This document shows, piece after piece, positions 10,068 through 22,409 of a stretch of DNA of 64,000 nt (positions are counted from its first letter, which is position 1; each line of letters starts with the position of its first letter). The stretch covers positions 26,603,322-26,667,321 of the forward strand of contig NC_052352.1 in the NCBI RefSeq assembly GCF_009727055.1, in the 5' to 3' direction. The notes beneath the pieces were generated by a model. The model worked only from the letters and a program-made list of their open reading frames with translations, was not told where the DNA came from and ran no database searches. Origin of the DNA: Benincasa hispida. Taxonomy: Eukaryota > Streptophyta > Magnoliopsida > Cucurbitales > Cucurbitaceae. Position numbers and translations under genes: made by a program.

Positions 10068-12683
10068 TCATTGGAGAGCTTCGATTTCACTGTCCATGGC
10101 AGACTTCCAGGCTGGCAAATTTAGAGCATCTTGAAGTTTGGTGGGCTCAAGGGAAGAGAAGTCAGTGGGGGTCTTGATAATCCATGCCTTAGGGCGAAAA
10201 ATACCGGCTTTGTCACAGGTTGTCATTGAGTGATTATTGATAATAGGTGGGCGAGGCATCGGTAAAGGGTCAGTTGAGGAAGGAGCCTCTAAAAGAGGAG
10301 GGGAGGAGGAGGGTAGATTTGATTGAGGTTTAGGGAAAGGTGAATGATTGGGGGGCGGGAAGAGAGTATTAAAGACTGTATTAAAGGAAGTGGTTTGAGA
10401 TGAGGCAGGCGAGGGATTAATGGGCCATATGAAGGAAATCAAACATGAGGATTTCCATTTGCAGCGAAAGGATTGTTCCAAATTCCATTTGAAATTGAAC
10501 ACTAACAATTACAGTCTAAGAACAGAAACTAACAGGTCATGCACAATAAGAAATTACAGCATGCTAAGATAGAATTCAAGGGATAATGTATGCGCACCTT
10601 TGAAGAAACATTCTACAAGAATCCCTCGAACAGTCTACAAGCATCCAAGATAGTACTCGAACACAACGACCGGTACAACACGAGCAACAGCACGAACATA
10701 ACAAACACCACACAAACAATACGAACAGCCAAAAGCTCCTCGAACACAATCGAGACTAACTCGATCCACGAAATGAGAGAGGACACCACCACAATGGTTA
10801 CCTTGGTATTCTTGGTGTGAGAAACTAGAAGTTGTAGGCTCTGTATGATCTTGGCTTGAGGAAGAGACTGGAGGACAACGATCATGTAGATGATCGAGCA
10901 AGTGGGAGCTCACATAGCCGATGTGCTCGATTGTTTAGTAAATGGCAGCCTATCGTATAGACTTAGTCGCACAATCGTTTAGCTACGACCAGCTGAATGA
11001 CTATCATATAGTCAAAGCTCCGCGATCGTTTAATCTCTCTATAGTTATCGCTTAGTGAAACACTTTCACTTGATAGCTTTTTCTGTGAGTAATTTCCAAA
11101 TGAGGCAACTCTCTAAAATTAGGAAAACATTTTTCCTTTTATCTCACAGTTACCATAAAACCACCAATAACCCCCTACTCAATCGGTTATTAGAGAAAAA
11201 GAAATTAATTATCATATAATTAATTTATTATAAATAAATATGATAACCAACTTACCATATTATATTTATAACTTATAGTTTTAATATTTCATCTCATGAA
11301 ACATACAAACCATAGTTCTTTTTCTATTTTATGGTACTTAATGTAATTTATATTTTCATTAATCCTCCACTTGATGTATCTCATATATCACACCAATTAT
11401 ATCATATATAATTGAATTTTCTATTGTTAATTTGAACACTTCAAATTAACCCCAAGAACTGATTCTCAACTTGAATTCATTAAGCTACCAAGGGGACCTT
11501 ATGGACCTGTAGCTTGAAGCTCCAATGGTACGTGAATAACTGACTAAACTCTTTAGTCATGGAATTCACCATCCGTTAACTGCAGAGCACTCCACTAAAG
11601 ATCGACAGTTGCACTCTCCTCATTACAAATATATTTCTATGTCCATATCAACCAATCAACATTGCGATAACCCTTCACAGATCACTTGTAAGTACAACTA
11701 GGCCAATTTACCATTTTACCCCTGTAGTTACATCTAAATCCTTAAGTACCACTGATTCCTCTAATGAACAATAAGTCATAGTCCTACTATGACTAAGTCT
11801 TCTCTTCCAAAGAAAAGATGTGGCCACTATGTTCAAGACCCGGAATCAGGCCTTAAGGGAGCAGTCTATCTACTTACCTCTGCTTCGAGGAAAGAGTGAA
11901 TTCCGTCTTATATAACTGAGTCAGACAAATCCTCAAAAAAGTAGGCTTGTTGAGTTGGCAATTTGGCTACTCTCACCCATACTAATCAAATGACCGCCCT
12001 CATAGGCAGGAGTTCTCAAAACACTCAAGATTAAGATCACGTCACCTATGATAGTTTAAGTGAGATGTAAGTCTCAAGTATCAACAGCGTTATATAAAGA
12101 GATGAATCATCTCATGGTCCAGTCTTATACAAACTCTTTGTAAATGACACCCCTGCTTGCATGTCTCCACATGAATGGTCAGGATCAGACCACCTGTAGT
12201 AGTTCACAACATTTGTAAACCTCTACAAAGCAGGCCATATCCATAGTGTCACAAGGATAAGGTATCCCTATCATTATACTAAAGACCTTTTAGGTTATTA
12301 CTTAAGGCATGATCCACTTGTATATCGCATATACATGCTTAAGTTTACATACAATAACCATGGATCTTTGTTTATTGGATATGAGTAAATGCAAATAAAA
12401 TTATTCTTATTTTATTAATAACAATGTGTACAAATTTTACAAACTACGAGACTCCGGGAGAATTAGGATATCAATCCCAACATCATAATGTTGGGCTGAG
12501 ATGGCCTGAACTGTCAGAGAGGTGAGTATTACAACTTGGATTGTGGGTTGAAGATAGGGAGTAGAAGGTTGTATCTGGGAGGGAGATCGAAAGGTATAAG
12601 GTGATGGTTGAATTGGGTGTTGGGCTAGTTGTTAGGTCAAAATAGGTGAGGGTGTTTGGGATAGGGTGGGTGGGCCAAACCAA
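10068..12683 (-). pseudogene. Copia integrase-RT linker, interrupted by a solo LTR
   Basis: Two - strand pieces, 12683-12483 and 10429-10068, rich in Ser, Pro and Thr, as is usual between copia integrase and RT. The left piece ends with the conserved approach to RT (the acidic WKSAMDSEIEALQ segment). They become contiguous when the LTR at 10430-12482 is removed. Low-complexity sequence, so little else can be read. Confidence 0.7.
10430..12482 (-). mobile_element. Solo LTR of a copia family (2053 bp), inserted in - orientation
   Basis: On the + strand it starts TGAAGGAAATC and ends ATCCCAACA; on the - strand it begins TGTTGGGATTG. Flanks CCATA (10425-10429) and TCATA (12483-12487) match at four of five bases, as expected for an aged target duplication. 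Its body aligns with the solo LTRs at 16965-18670 and 51798-53763 (shared blocks such as the TTATTAGAGGGATCAGTGG region on the reverse strand). Short open frames inside it match nothing. Confidence 0.85.
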
Positions 12684-13390
12684 GTTAAGATAGATGGTGC
12701 GGTTAGGGATGAATTGGAAGAGGAAACTTGTTGTTTGCCAAAGCCATTCTAAAATGGAAAATTAGCCTCATTAAAGCAGACATGCCTGGATATGAAAATG
12801 CGACTAGCTGATGATAGGCACATGTAGCCTTTATGTTGTGGCGACGAGCCCAAAGAAACAAATTTTTCTGTATGAAAAGCAAACTTGTTAGTTTGATAAG
12901 GTTGAAGATTTGGAAAACAAGCACAACCAAAAATACGTAATAGGGAAAAGTCAAGTTGACGCCTAATTAGGATTTTCATAGGAGATTTGTAATGAAGAGT
13001 AGAAGAGGGAAGCTCATTAATCAACAAAATAGCATTTTGAAAGCAAACCACAAAAACTTGAGAGGCATGGAGGCTTAAGCAAGCAATATGAGACCCATTT
13101 CGATGACATGGCGATGCTTACATTCAGCCCGACCGTTTTGTGCCAAAGTATGAGGACAGGAAAACCGGGTTGCAATGCCCAAATTAGTACAGAGAGTAGT
13201 AACAGGTTGGTATTCACCCTCACCATCCCTTTGTAAAGTTTTAATTGTCATATTAAACTGAGTTTTCACAACTACAAGAAACTGTTGGAAGGCAAAAATA
13301 GTATCGCTCTTTTGTCGGAGAGGATAAATCCAAGTAAAGCGGCTAAAATTGTCAATAAAGATAACATAGTATTGAAACCCATCTACGGAG

Positions 13391-15507
13391 ACGATTGATG
13401 ACATGCAGAAATGCGTGTCATCTTAGGCCTTTTACTTAGAATTATGAAGGTCGTTAAGCAGAATATGCGTCAATCATGATAGAAATTCATGAGCAAATGA
13501 GCTTGCGTCGATCAGCATGTTGAATCTCAGCTAACCCGTTATTATGCGTTCAATGTTCTATTTTTGTAGCTAAAACAGGAAATGGGCGCAAACGCAGAAA
13601 CCAGACCACCGCATAGACGACCACATGCAGAGAAGCACTCCATCGCAAGGTCGAACTCGTCGATCAACGCATGGATGTTGCGGTAATCAGCCGTATGCGT
13701 CCATAGCATGGGAATTGCGCTCGTCTAGCGATTGCAGTCATCGTGTAAAGTTGCGGTATTAAGCGAATGCGGTCATTAAATGATTGCGGCTATGTGACAA
13801 TGCATACTAATGGGATCAACGCAAGGTTGGTGGAACGAACGCAATCAATTCATCTACCTCGAGAAAAACCAAAAGATGATGCTGACATTTCACCACCACG
13901 CTGTTAGTGGCAGAGGTTCAAAAAGGACTAACGCGCTGAATGTCAGACTCAGAGCAGTCCAATTAATGCTGTCGGTGACCCAAGCTCTATAAATAGAAGC
14001 CGATGAGCTGAAATTTAAGTTATCCAGGGATTACCCCTGCAACCCAGGGTTTTCCCTGCGATCCAGACAAAATGAGTGAGAAGACGCTTGAGAGTTCTTC
14101 ACCTCCTTCATCCATTCCGAGTGACGACCGGAGCCTTCGACCGAAGCTAGATCTTGAGAGAGTCAGCTCCACCGCCAATCCATGGCACCACCGGCAGCCT
14201 TGACGCACATCCGCTAGAAGCAAGTCTTTGCTTCTAGCCGGTCATTTCATTTTCCTTTCTTTTCTTATGTTTTATTGTATGACATTTTGTGATTAAGGAA
14301 TCAATACAATTTATTTTCAATGCATTTCTCTGTTTCCTTCGACTCCATCTCCATCTTCTTTGCTTAGCATCTTTACTTTCATTGCAACACTTAGTGAGAT
14401 TGCTTCGGTATTGCACACTTAGTCATGTGGATTAGGGATATGAAGCATGTAGCAACCTACCAAGAGGTGTGCGTTGCGTGAGTGTGTGAGTAACCTTAAT
14501 TGCTTAGTGTGAAGTTGTGGCAATACCTGTCTATAGGCTAACGCATTGCTTGTCTATGAGTAAAGTCAGTAACAACCAACTGCCCGGGAGGGTAAGTGGT
14601 TGGTCGCATTAAGCAATGTATGCATTGTTCACTAGAGATAGGAATAATCTTTGGTCAGCCAAGTTCATGCGGTTACCTTGTCTTATGAGCGCATCATTCA
14701 TCATTTAGGCATACTTGAGAGAGTAATCTAAAACCCAAATCTAAGACTCGAGAGAGCGGATTGGAACACATAGGCAAGAATGGGGAACTTAGAGATAAGC
14801 TTTGTTTGTTAACCTGTATCACATGCACCCTAGGAATAGGTATGATATTGTGGTCGCCTTATTTGTGTGTGTGTCACTTTGTCATCGCATAAATAAGAAT
14901 AGATGCTTATGATAGGTCCTATAGACTTATTGCATATATCGCATGCATTCTAGCATTAGAAGCCGTAGCATTCACACCGAGAGGTGGTTTACTATTGTAT
15001 GTGTGTTGCATGATCGCATGGCTTGCGTTGACTAAGGTTGCCCTTGCGGTCACTCTTAAGTATTGCAATGAAATCATCTCCACATTTTATCTATTTTCCC
15101 ATACATTTATTTCATGTCAAGTGTTGTCATATCTCTACCTCTCATGTATATTCTCATTGCGTTGTCTGTTAAATAGGAGTAGGAGTAGGATTAACTTAGC
15201 TACCTCCCTTCCATTCTCTTATTTAAACTGTCGCATGCACATTACTGCATACATATAGCTACAAGTCCCAGTGTTCGACCTCGGATTACCCGAGAAACTT
15301 GCATTCGCGTTATACTTGGCGTGAGCGCAAGAAAACTTGTGATAGGACGCATGGTCATAGCATACATTTATTAATGCATATTAATTCCAACGCATGACCA
15401 TCGACGCAGGACTATCAACGCATATCTTAAGAACATGCATCGCATACCGCGTCCAAGGGATTTTAATTGTTGAATAATTTGACTTCTAATTTCCCGTCAC
15501 CAACGAT
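13391..15507 (+). repeat. Target-site duplication ACGAT around the 13396-15502 LTR
   Basis: ACGAT at 13391-13395 and 15503-15507. Removing one copy plus the LTR restores the copia integrase reading across the junction. Confidence 0.9.
13396..15502 (+). mobile_element. Solo LTR related to the Athila-like family (2107 bp)
   Basis: Starts TGATGACATGCAGAAATGC and ends GTCACCA, with perfect ACGAT duplications. Its beginning parallels the TGATAACGGGCAGAAATGC start of the other family members, but much of the first 600 bases is its own. TATA box at 13988-13995. The segment 14820-15020 is very close to 9079-9270. The 13584-13845 stretch is exceptionally rich in CGCA and TGCG words. Confidence 0.9.
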
Positions 15508-15560
15508 CGGGGCGGGCCCCCACAAATCAGTATGTACCAGCTCAAATTTGGATTTAGCTT

Positions 15561-15948
15561 GAGAAGTAGAGTTTGGAAAAGGTAAGGCGTGAATTTTACC
15601 AAATTAACAAGCTTCATAGAAATCTGAGACATCATTAACTGAAAGATTCAAATTACGATCCTTAATTACTCTGTTTAAAACTTTAATATGGATGTCCAAT
15701 CCTCTTATGCAAAATGGACTTGAATAGTATTACAGAGGTCTGATAAACTTAAGGAAAGACAAGATTAATGTCAGCACCACCGAGACTTCTACCATGTATA
15801 GCCTGGGCATTATTTATAGATGTGCTGGAGGCAACTTGATATAAACCTCTTTAAAAACTCCCTTCAGTAGCTCCACTCCCGTTGTTTTGTCCTTTATGAC
15901 ACATAAATTAGAGTGAAATTCAACACATATATTATTATCCTTTGCCAA
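15561..15948 (-). pseudogene. Copia region between protease and integrase core
   Basis: - strand fragments such as VSQLAKDNNICVEFHSNLCVIKD near 15945-15880 and FYEACxFGKIHALPFP near 15615-15580. These correspond to the GAG-pre-integrase domain and its zinc-binding end, with several frame breaks. Confidence 0.7.
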
Positions 15949-16224
15949 TTAAGAGACACTAACAAGATTTTTGGCAATGTTGGGAACACACAGAACATTA
16001 TTAAGCTTGAGAAAACCATAATTTGAGGGGAAAGTAGAGTTACCAATGTATGAAATTAATAGAGGGGCACCGTTTCCTACAATGACTTTTTCAGTACCCG
16101 TGTAGTTTATCTTTGCGTGTAGGAAGTTTGGGTTGGTAGTGTCATGGCTAGAGGCACCGCTATCCGCATACCAATTTGGATCCACAACACTTTCCGGAGT
16201 TAGTAGAACAAGATTAACCAACAT
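15949..16224 (-). pseudogene. Copia aspartic protease fragment
   Basis: Open - strand frame of 91 codons with WYADSGASSH (catalytic Asp in D-S-G), followed by VIVGNGAPL and LCVPNIAKNLVSVS, the conserved end of the copia protease. The active-site loop itself looks intact, but the flanking frames are broken. Confidence 0.85.
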
Positions 16225-16244
16225 AACATTCTGGTTTGTTCGAT

Positions 16245-16378
16245 AATTTGGTGCTTGGCCTGAAACACTGAAGGCTCCTTCACGAAGATGAGTTTGATTT
16301 GGGTTACTGACAATTTGGTGCTTGGCCTAAAACACTAAAGGCTCATTCACGAAGATGAGTTTGATTTGGGTTGCTGAC
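16245..16378. repeat. 67-bp tandem duplication inside copia gag-protease
   Basis: AATTTGGTGCTTGGCCT... starts at 16245 and again at 16312. The copies differ at only a few bases. Because 67 is not a multiple of three, it breaks the reading frame. Confidence 0.85.
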
Positions 16379-16964
16379 ATCCCAATTATACCTTGAAAAA
16401 CAAATATTTGTTGTGTGGCACAGGCGGCCACACACTTGACAGGTAGGGCATTGATTATTCCATCTACCACGACCAAGTCCTCGTCCTCTTCTCTAGTTAT
16501 TAGTCTGTGGGGGCGGGTTGTTTCGATTTGAGGTGGGGTTTTGAAGAGTTGAGCTGCTTCGATATTGAGTAACATTCACAGAGGGCGAGGAGGAATCAAT
16601 ATTTAAGTATAGATTGGAGACTTCATTCTTTATGGTATTTTGATATTCCAACCATTTTTCATATCTAAGGAGATCGAACTGTAATTCAGTCCAAGATATA
16701 CCAATCTTCCCTTGCACAGATACTACAACAGCATTATTTTTTTCATCTAGACCTGACAAAACTTGAGAGTCAAGATCATTGGAACTAACAGGACTCCCAG
16801 CAAAGGCTAGATTATCAGAGTAAGACTTCATGGTGGACAGGTAATCACTCATTTTTCAAGCACATTTTGTAGTTTGTTGAAATAAACGTTTAAGATAGTC
16901 TATTTCAGCTCTGGAATGAACTCCAAAAAATTCTAAAACAGTTTCTCAAAGTTTTTTTTTTTTA

Positions 16965-18670
16965 TGTTGGGGTTGATGCCCTAAATCTCGTAGGGTCCTA
17001 TAGTTTATAATTGTAATGTACAAACATTTCATTTATATAATAAAACATTTGTTGTTTTATTTCAAAATTAGTTGCATTAGCCATAAACCAATAAACTAAC
17101 ATCCAAGGTTATCTTGTAGCTTAAACATGTATGTAGAGACATACGAGTGGATCATGTTTAAGTGATAACCTAAATGGTTTGTAGTAGATGGATAAAGCTA
17201 GATACCTTATCCTTGTGACACTATGAGTATGGCTCGTTTTGTAGATGTTACAATTGTTATAAAGTGCTACAAATGATCTGATCCTGATCATTCATGTGAA
17301 GACACGTGAGCGGAGATATTCTACACAAAGAAGTTTGTTTAAGATCGGACCACGAAATGTTTAGTCTCATTATATAAAGTCGTTCATAATAGAGACTTAC
17401 ATTTCATCAGGATGACCATAGATAACATGACTTGAATCCTAAATGAGTTATGAACTCCTGCTTGTGAAGGCAGTCCTTTGATTTTTATGGGTGAGAGAGG
17501 CCAGATCGCCGACTCAACAAGCCTACCATTTTGGGGATTCATTTGATTGAGGAGCTAAGAACACAGCTACACAAGATGGAATTCACTCATTCCTCAACAT
17601 CGGGGTAAGTAGATAAATGTTCCCTTAAGGGCTGATTGCAAGGCTTGAATAATGTGGCGCCACACCTTCTCCTGGCCCGAGAAGGGTTTGGTCATAGTTG
17701 GACTATGATTTATTATTCATTAGAGGGATCAGTGGTACTTAAGGAGTTAGATGTAACTACAGGGGCAAAAGGGTAATTTTGGCCTAGCTGTACTTATGAG
17801 CAATTTTTAAAGGGTCATCATACTGTTGACTGGTTATATTGAATGGACACAAAAATATATCCGTAGCGCGAAGAGTGCAGCTAACAATCTTTAGTGGAGT
17901 GCCCGTCAGTTAACGGATGGTGAATTATTTAAATTAAAGAGTTTAACTAATTATTCACGTACGATTGGAGCTTCAAGTTACAGGTTCATGAGGTCCCCTC
18001 GGTAGCTCAACGGGATTTAATGAGAATCAGTTTTTGGATTAATTTGAATTGTTCAAATTAATTAAGGGAATTAATTATATATGATATAATTACTATAATG
18101 TATTTGATACATTATAATATTAAGTATTTATGAGAGAAAATAAATATTTGAATATGATTCAAATATTAATTATAAGAATTGGATTTATATGGTTAAAATT
18201 AATATAAATATGATTCATATTAAAATCCATTGGTGAGAGAAAGCTATGTTATATTTGATGTAACATATAGTTTAATATATATTATATGATAAGAATTTTT
18301 TTTGTGTGTATTCTAATATCTCAGGGTTTTCCCTGCTTTTCTTTTCCTCTTCTCTCTCAATCCCTTCCCTCACCAAAGTAGTTAGAGTCCACTCCTCCTG
18401 GATTTTCATCCAGAGAATACCGAGGTTGCTTTTGTGGTAGTGCCCTTTTTGGTGTTCGTGTTTTTCACAGTGAAGAGAAAACGTGAAGATTACGTTCTTC
18501 AAGGGCAAGTCTTCTATTCCCTTTTTCTCTTCTTAGTTTCTCAAGCATGTTGTATGTTTTGTTTAATTAAATGCATGATCGATTTTGTTTCTTTGTAAAA
18601 TTGCATTCTGTAAATTTTTTAGAATTAGGATGATCTGTTTTCGCTACGGACCCTTCATAAGGATCCTTCA
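16965..18670 (+). mobile_element. Solo LTR of the copia family (1706 bp), + orientation
   Basis: Starts TGTTGGGGTTGATGCCC and ends GGATCCTTCA. Flanked by TTTTA (16960-16964) and CTTTA (18671-18675), four of five bases alike. Removing it rejoins the copia gag. Related to the LTRs at 10430-12482 and 51798-53763. Confidence 0.82.
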
Positions 18671-19060
18671 CTTTAGCGGTTTGAAAACGCATTACCTGTG
18701 TGACGACTTCTGGTGACATGGAGTTGTATAGCCATCCGAGTAGTAATTGATCTATTGCTACCAGCGCATTATAATCTGGTTTGGTTGTTTACTGTGTTTC
18801 TTCTGGTGTTCCCGAGCTTGGACCTTCAGAGGTAGTTGAATCGACGCTTTTAGTGATGAACTTGCTTGGACAAGTTTTTTCACCGGTCAGATATCCTTCA
18901 AGACGATAGACCGAAGGATTGGTCATGCCAGATTCTACCAAAGGAGAAAATTAGTTTTGTCCAGCTTTACAGAGGTTATTTGGTTAAGTAAGTAGTTCAA
19001 TGGTGGTTTGATGGGATTTCTGGAGCTTGGAGCCAGGATTGGGTTGACATTAGCCATGAG

Positions 19061-19074
19061 ATGCTCTGACACCA
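19061..19074 (-). promoter_or_regulatory. Primer-binding site, initiator tRNA-Met type
   Basis: On the - strand TGGTGTCAGAGCAT, one base from the canonical plant TGGTATCAGAGC. It lies 3 bases inside the 5' LTR edge, the usual spacing. Confidence 0.85.
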
Positions 19075-19077
19075 AGT

Positions 19078-19445
19078 TGAGAAACAAAAATGAAGAAAGA
19101 AAAGGACGGAGGCACTGAAAGAAAGTTTCTTAATTTATATTTGCTCTGTGGCTATCTTTTCACGATGCAATAGGAGCTTGAATAGGTCAGTTTATATACA
19201 ATTATTGAAAGAATGTTGGAGAAGAAAAGCTATGCAACAAGGAGAAAATCTAGGTAACGTGGTGAGCTACTACTGGATGGAGTATAACCGTATGATATGA
19301 AAAGATGGAAAATCCCTTTTCCATAATATTCATCAAATTAGTTGGCATGTGACAGTTGACATTGCCAAGTCATAGGCCACATCATCGTAGGACACTGCCC
19401 ACGTCATCATTTGACTGATCTTCAATATCCTATGCCCCCAGTTTC
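19078..19445 (-). mobile_element. 5' LTR of the copia element (right edge approximate)
   Basis: The + strand reading TGAGAAAC at 19078 is the inner edge next to the primer-binding site. The outer edge is placed at about 19445 by a CA end and the change to AT-rich DNA. No second LTR is available in the window for comparison, so this edge is an estimate. Confidence 0.55.
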
Positions 19446-22409
19446 ACATTTTTTTTCTTTTTCAAAAAGACTATCTTTCTTTTTATTTCTTTTATAAAAA
19501 AAAAATCTTACTATTTTCTTCTTTTTTTTCCAAATTGGAATCTCCAAGCAAATAAGATGAAAATAGAGTTAGAATCAAATAATTCCAACCCATATAGAAA
19601 ATAAACTCTAAAAAAATGTTACCACAATGAATCACAGAACTAGGTTCATAAAAAAAGATTCGGAGAAAGAGAAACAAAAGTACCTTAATAAATCATAAAA
19701 ATATCCCAAACTTGAGGAAACGAAGCACTTGAATGTTGTATATGGATAAAATTATGTGTGGCACGTGTTGAGAAATTGTAGAATGCCAACATCCAATGGG
19801 CCAAAATAGTGAATAATCAAAATCATGACTTTTAATTTACACTCTAGTTGAAAATTGAAACCCTAGATTTTTTAGGGAAGATAACTTATTTGGCAGTTTA
19901 ATCCTCCATAAATACAATGTAGTTCACCATTTGTTAAAAAGTTAAAACATAATCTTTATACCAAAGATCAAAGTAGGCATTTTTTGAAATTAAGTGGCTA
20001 TAATAAGCATTTTTGAAAGGTTAGGTATCAAAATAAAATAAGATTCAAAATTCGGAGACCCAAATAAGATTTAAATCTAAAATAACATATTATTTCTAGA
20101 GAGCTTAAATTTCACAAATAACCCCGCAAATTTCCATTTAATTGAAATCTCACGGACTCTATAGCCCAAACTTTTACATTTTATCACAATTTCCCCATCG
20201 GGGCTGTGGACCTCTTAAAGCCACGACCACGAACTGCCACAGCAAGGCAAATGCCACTTCAGCCGGAAATTTGATTTTATCCAAAAGAAAAAGTAACGTA
20301 CAAGTAAGCTCAAACTCATCTGTCAATGTTGATCCTAATTTGTGAAGCATTTATTTGAACTATAAAATTTCAATTTTAGTTAATTTGTAAAATAAATTTA
20401 GATAAATATTCAAGTATTGACGAACCGTTTGGATTGCCTAGAAATAAAGAATATCGATAAATAAGATATTTGGGAATCAAATATTACTATCTTTGATTAT
20501 GTACGAAAATAAGAATAGAATGTATGATAATGTGTTATAATTTTTTATGTAATTATGAAGTATAAAATTAATAAAAATTGATTTTAATAATTAATTTTCA
20601 TTTGTTAATTTATTTTTATTATATTAAATTATTAAATCAATTTTAAACCATTAAAATTTAACTAAAAATACCCCTCACCCTTCGATTTAATATATTTATT
20701 ATAAATCAATTTTTTTTATATGGCATATTTATATTGTCAATTGTTGTTAAAAAAATATTGGTAATTAATTTAAATATTCACTTTCTTTTTTTCTTATAGT
20801 CTTGTTAACAGAAGAGTTAATTAACTAATTATTTAATGTCAATTATTGGTATTATATATATACAAAGGTCGATATAATCTAATTGATTTTAAATCATCAA
20901 ACAATGTTTTTAATTTTTTAAAAAATAATTATGATTATAAATTAAATCTAAAAGTACAAGTGTACAAGATTGTTTAATGGAAAACAATTAACTTATTTTA
21001 TTATTAGTTAATTAATTAATATTTTTAAAGGTTAATTAATAATTTTAATAAATTCATATTACCAATAAAAAGGGATTTAATGATTCATATTTTTTTAAAA
21101 ATATATGGTTTTTCATATTAATTCATAATAATAGAGTAAATCATTATATTAGTATTATTATTAATAAAATTAACTATATATCTCAATTATAAATTTAATT
21201 TAAACATATTTATAAAAATTAAATAAATTACCCATATCAACGAAAAATAAAAACAAACAAAATGAAAATATAAAAGGTAAGAGAGAAAGAGAAACAATTG
21301 GAAATAAAGAAAACTCATCTATTTGAGTGGTTATAAAAAACCTCCATGGATGGAAATATGAAATACCTTGGAATAAAATATTCTCATTCCAAAGTTAAAA
21401 ACCTGTATGGTAATAGAATATAATTTTTCATTCTCACCTCTTAACCAAACGGGTTATAAACTTCAAAAAATATCCAATTAATACGAGTATGATATAAAAT
21501 TAAAGAACTATTAGATGGTCAATTTGTGCACTGATTTAACATACGTTGCAATACTTTACTTTATTATTATAATTTTTTTAATTCACCATATATGAGGTGG
21601 GGGTTTAACACTATTTTAAACTTAAGAGTGTAATCTAATTAAACAAAAAGTTCATAATACAAATCGATAAAACTTAAAAAATTTACGATCAAAATACAAT
21701 TTTAAATAAATTACTTTCTTAGTTTATAAGCTCTTAAATGGTACTTCTTTTACGATATATTTTAAGTGGTATTTACAATGAATAGTACTATTAAATTTAA
21801 TAATTAATTATATAGCAATATTTTTAAATGATGGTACATATAACCAAATCTATCAATATAATAAATCTTATCATTGATAGACTTTTACATAAATTTTATC
21901 GTCGATAAACTCCTATTAATATAATTTATCACTAATGAACTAATGAGAATTGTTGTAAATCTATAAATAAAATTTCAATTGTATCATATTGTCAATGCTT
22001 TGGACCGATTGTTATATTTATGATTGTTTCTAATTTTATTTTAAAAAGGTTTATGAGGTAATTTATGACATAATAAAGTTAGGAATTTCCATCTCTCCTT
22101 CTGTATTGTCTCTCTCTCCTCCATCCATCCTTTTGGTCCAGAATTTTTCAAATGTGCCGTACACGTAAGCTTCAATCCAGCTCTATCAATGGCTAAACTA
22201 TTTCTGTGGAGGGGATCAATTAGAAGCTCTCGTAATTATGGGGTTCCCGATTGCCCACATCAAATCGCACGAATCTCAATGAGAAATCATCGACTTTAAC
22301 TGATTTTTGAAGTTGATCGTTCGCTGTTCCTCTCCGGCGCCAAGCTCAGTAACTCCATTTTTCTTCTCATTCTCTAGATTTTAGGGTTTTGATTTTTCGT
22401 TCTTTGGAT
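19446..22409. other. AT-rich intergenic region and promoter side of the kinase gene
   Basis: No gene recognised. An open frame at 20142-20345 has no features that suggest a protein. Strongly AT-rich with many short A/T runs (20340-22060), then a pyrimidine-rich patch (TCTCTCTCCTCC near 22110) about 300 bases before the kinase start, consistent with a plant core promoter and 5' UTR. Confidence 0.6.

Larger units (their letters stand above)
12700..15560 (-). pseudogene. Copia integrase, split by an Athila-family solo LTR
   Basis: - strand integrase core. From 15560 down to 15503 it reads ELVHTDLWGPAPI (first catalytic Asp), is cut by the LTR 13396-15502, then resumes at 13395 with DGFQYYVIFIDNFSRFTW, LQRDGEGEY (second Asp, in a changed context) and CPHTLAQNGRAECKHRH (Glu). 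The carboxy-terminal part 13051-12749 (LPSSTLHYKSPMKIL, FGCACFPNL) is in another frame. Stops and shifts make it inactive. Confidence 0.88.
16225..19057 (-). pseudogene. Copia gag with zinc knuckle, split by a solo LTR
   Basis: Starts MANVNP at 19057, 4 bases inside the primer-binding site. Then come LNYLLNQITSVKLDKTNF, a GYLTGEK-like segment, and DYNALVAIDQLLLGWLYNSMSPEVV. It is cut by the LTR at 16965-18670 and resumes with FGVHSRAEIDYLKRLFQQT and MSDYLSTMKSYSDNLAFAG. A CX2CX4HX4C knuckle (CQVCGRLCHTTNIC) reads near 16446-16405. A 67-bp tandem duplication (16245-16311 and 16312-16378) shifts the frame just after the knuckle. Several stops. Confidence 0.85.
9599..19445 (-). mobile_element. 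Ty1/copia retrotransposon, - strand, split by three solo LTRs and truncated by the Athila-like insertion
   Basis: Reading from right to left: 5' LTR (about 19078-19445), tRNA-iMet-type primer-binding site, gag, zinc knuckle, protease, integrase, linker, RT. Integrase before RT is the copia order. RNase H and the 3' LTR would lie to the left of the Athila-like element, beyond the window. Solo LTRs interrupt it at 10430-12482, 13396-15502 and 16965-18670, each with short duplications. The short LTR and gag type suggest the Ale/Retrofit branch, tentatively. Confidence 0.85.

Noticed and set aside
10590..10913. Overlapping open frames on both strands
   Set aside because: They lie inside the copia solo LTR 10430-12482, and the composition is repeat-like.
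20142..20345. A 67-codon frame upstream of the kinase gene
   Set aside because: No signal peptide, domain or splice context that supports a gene.
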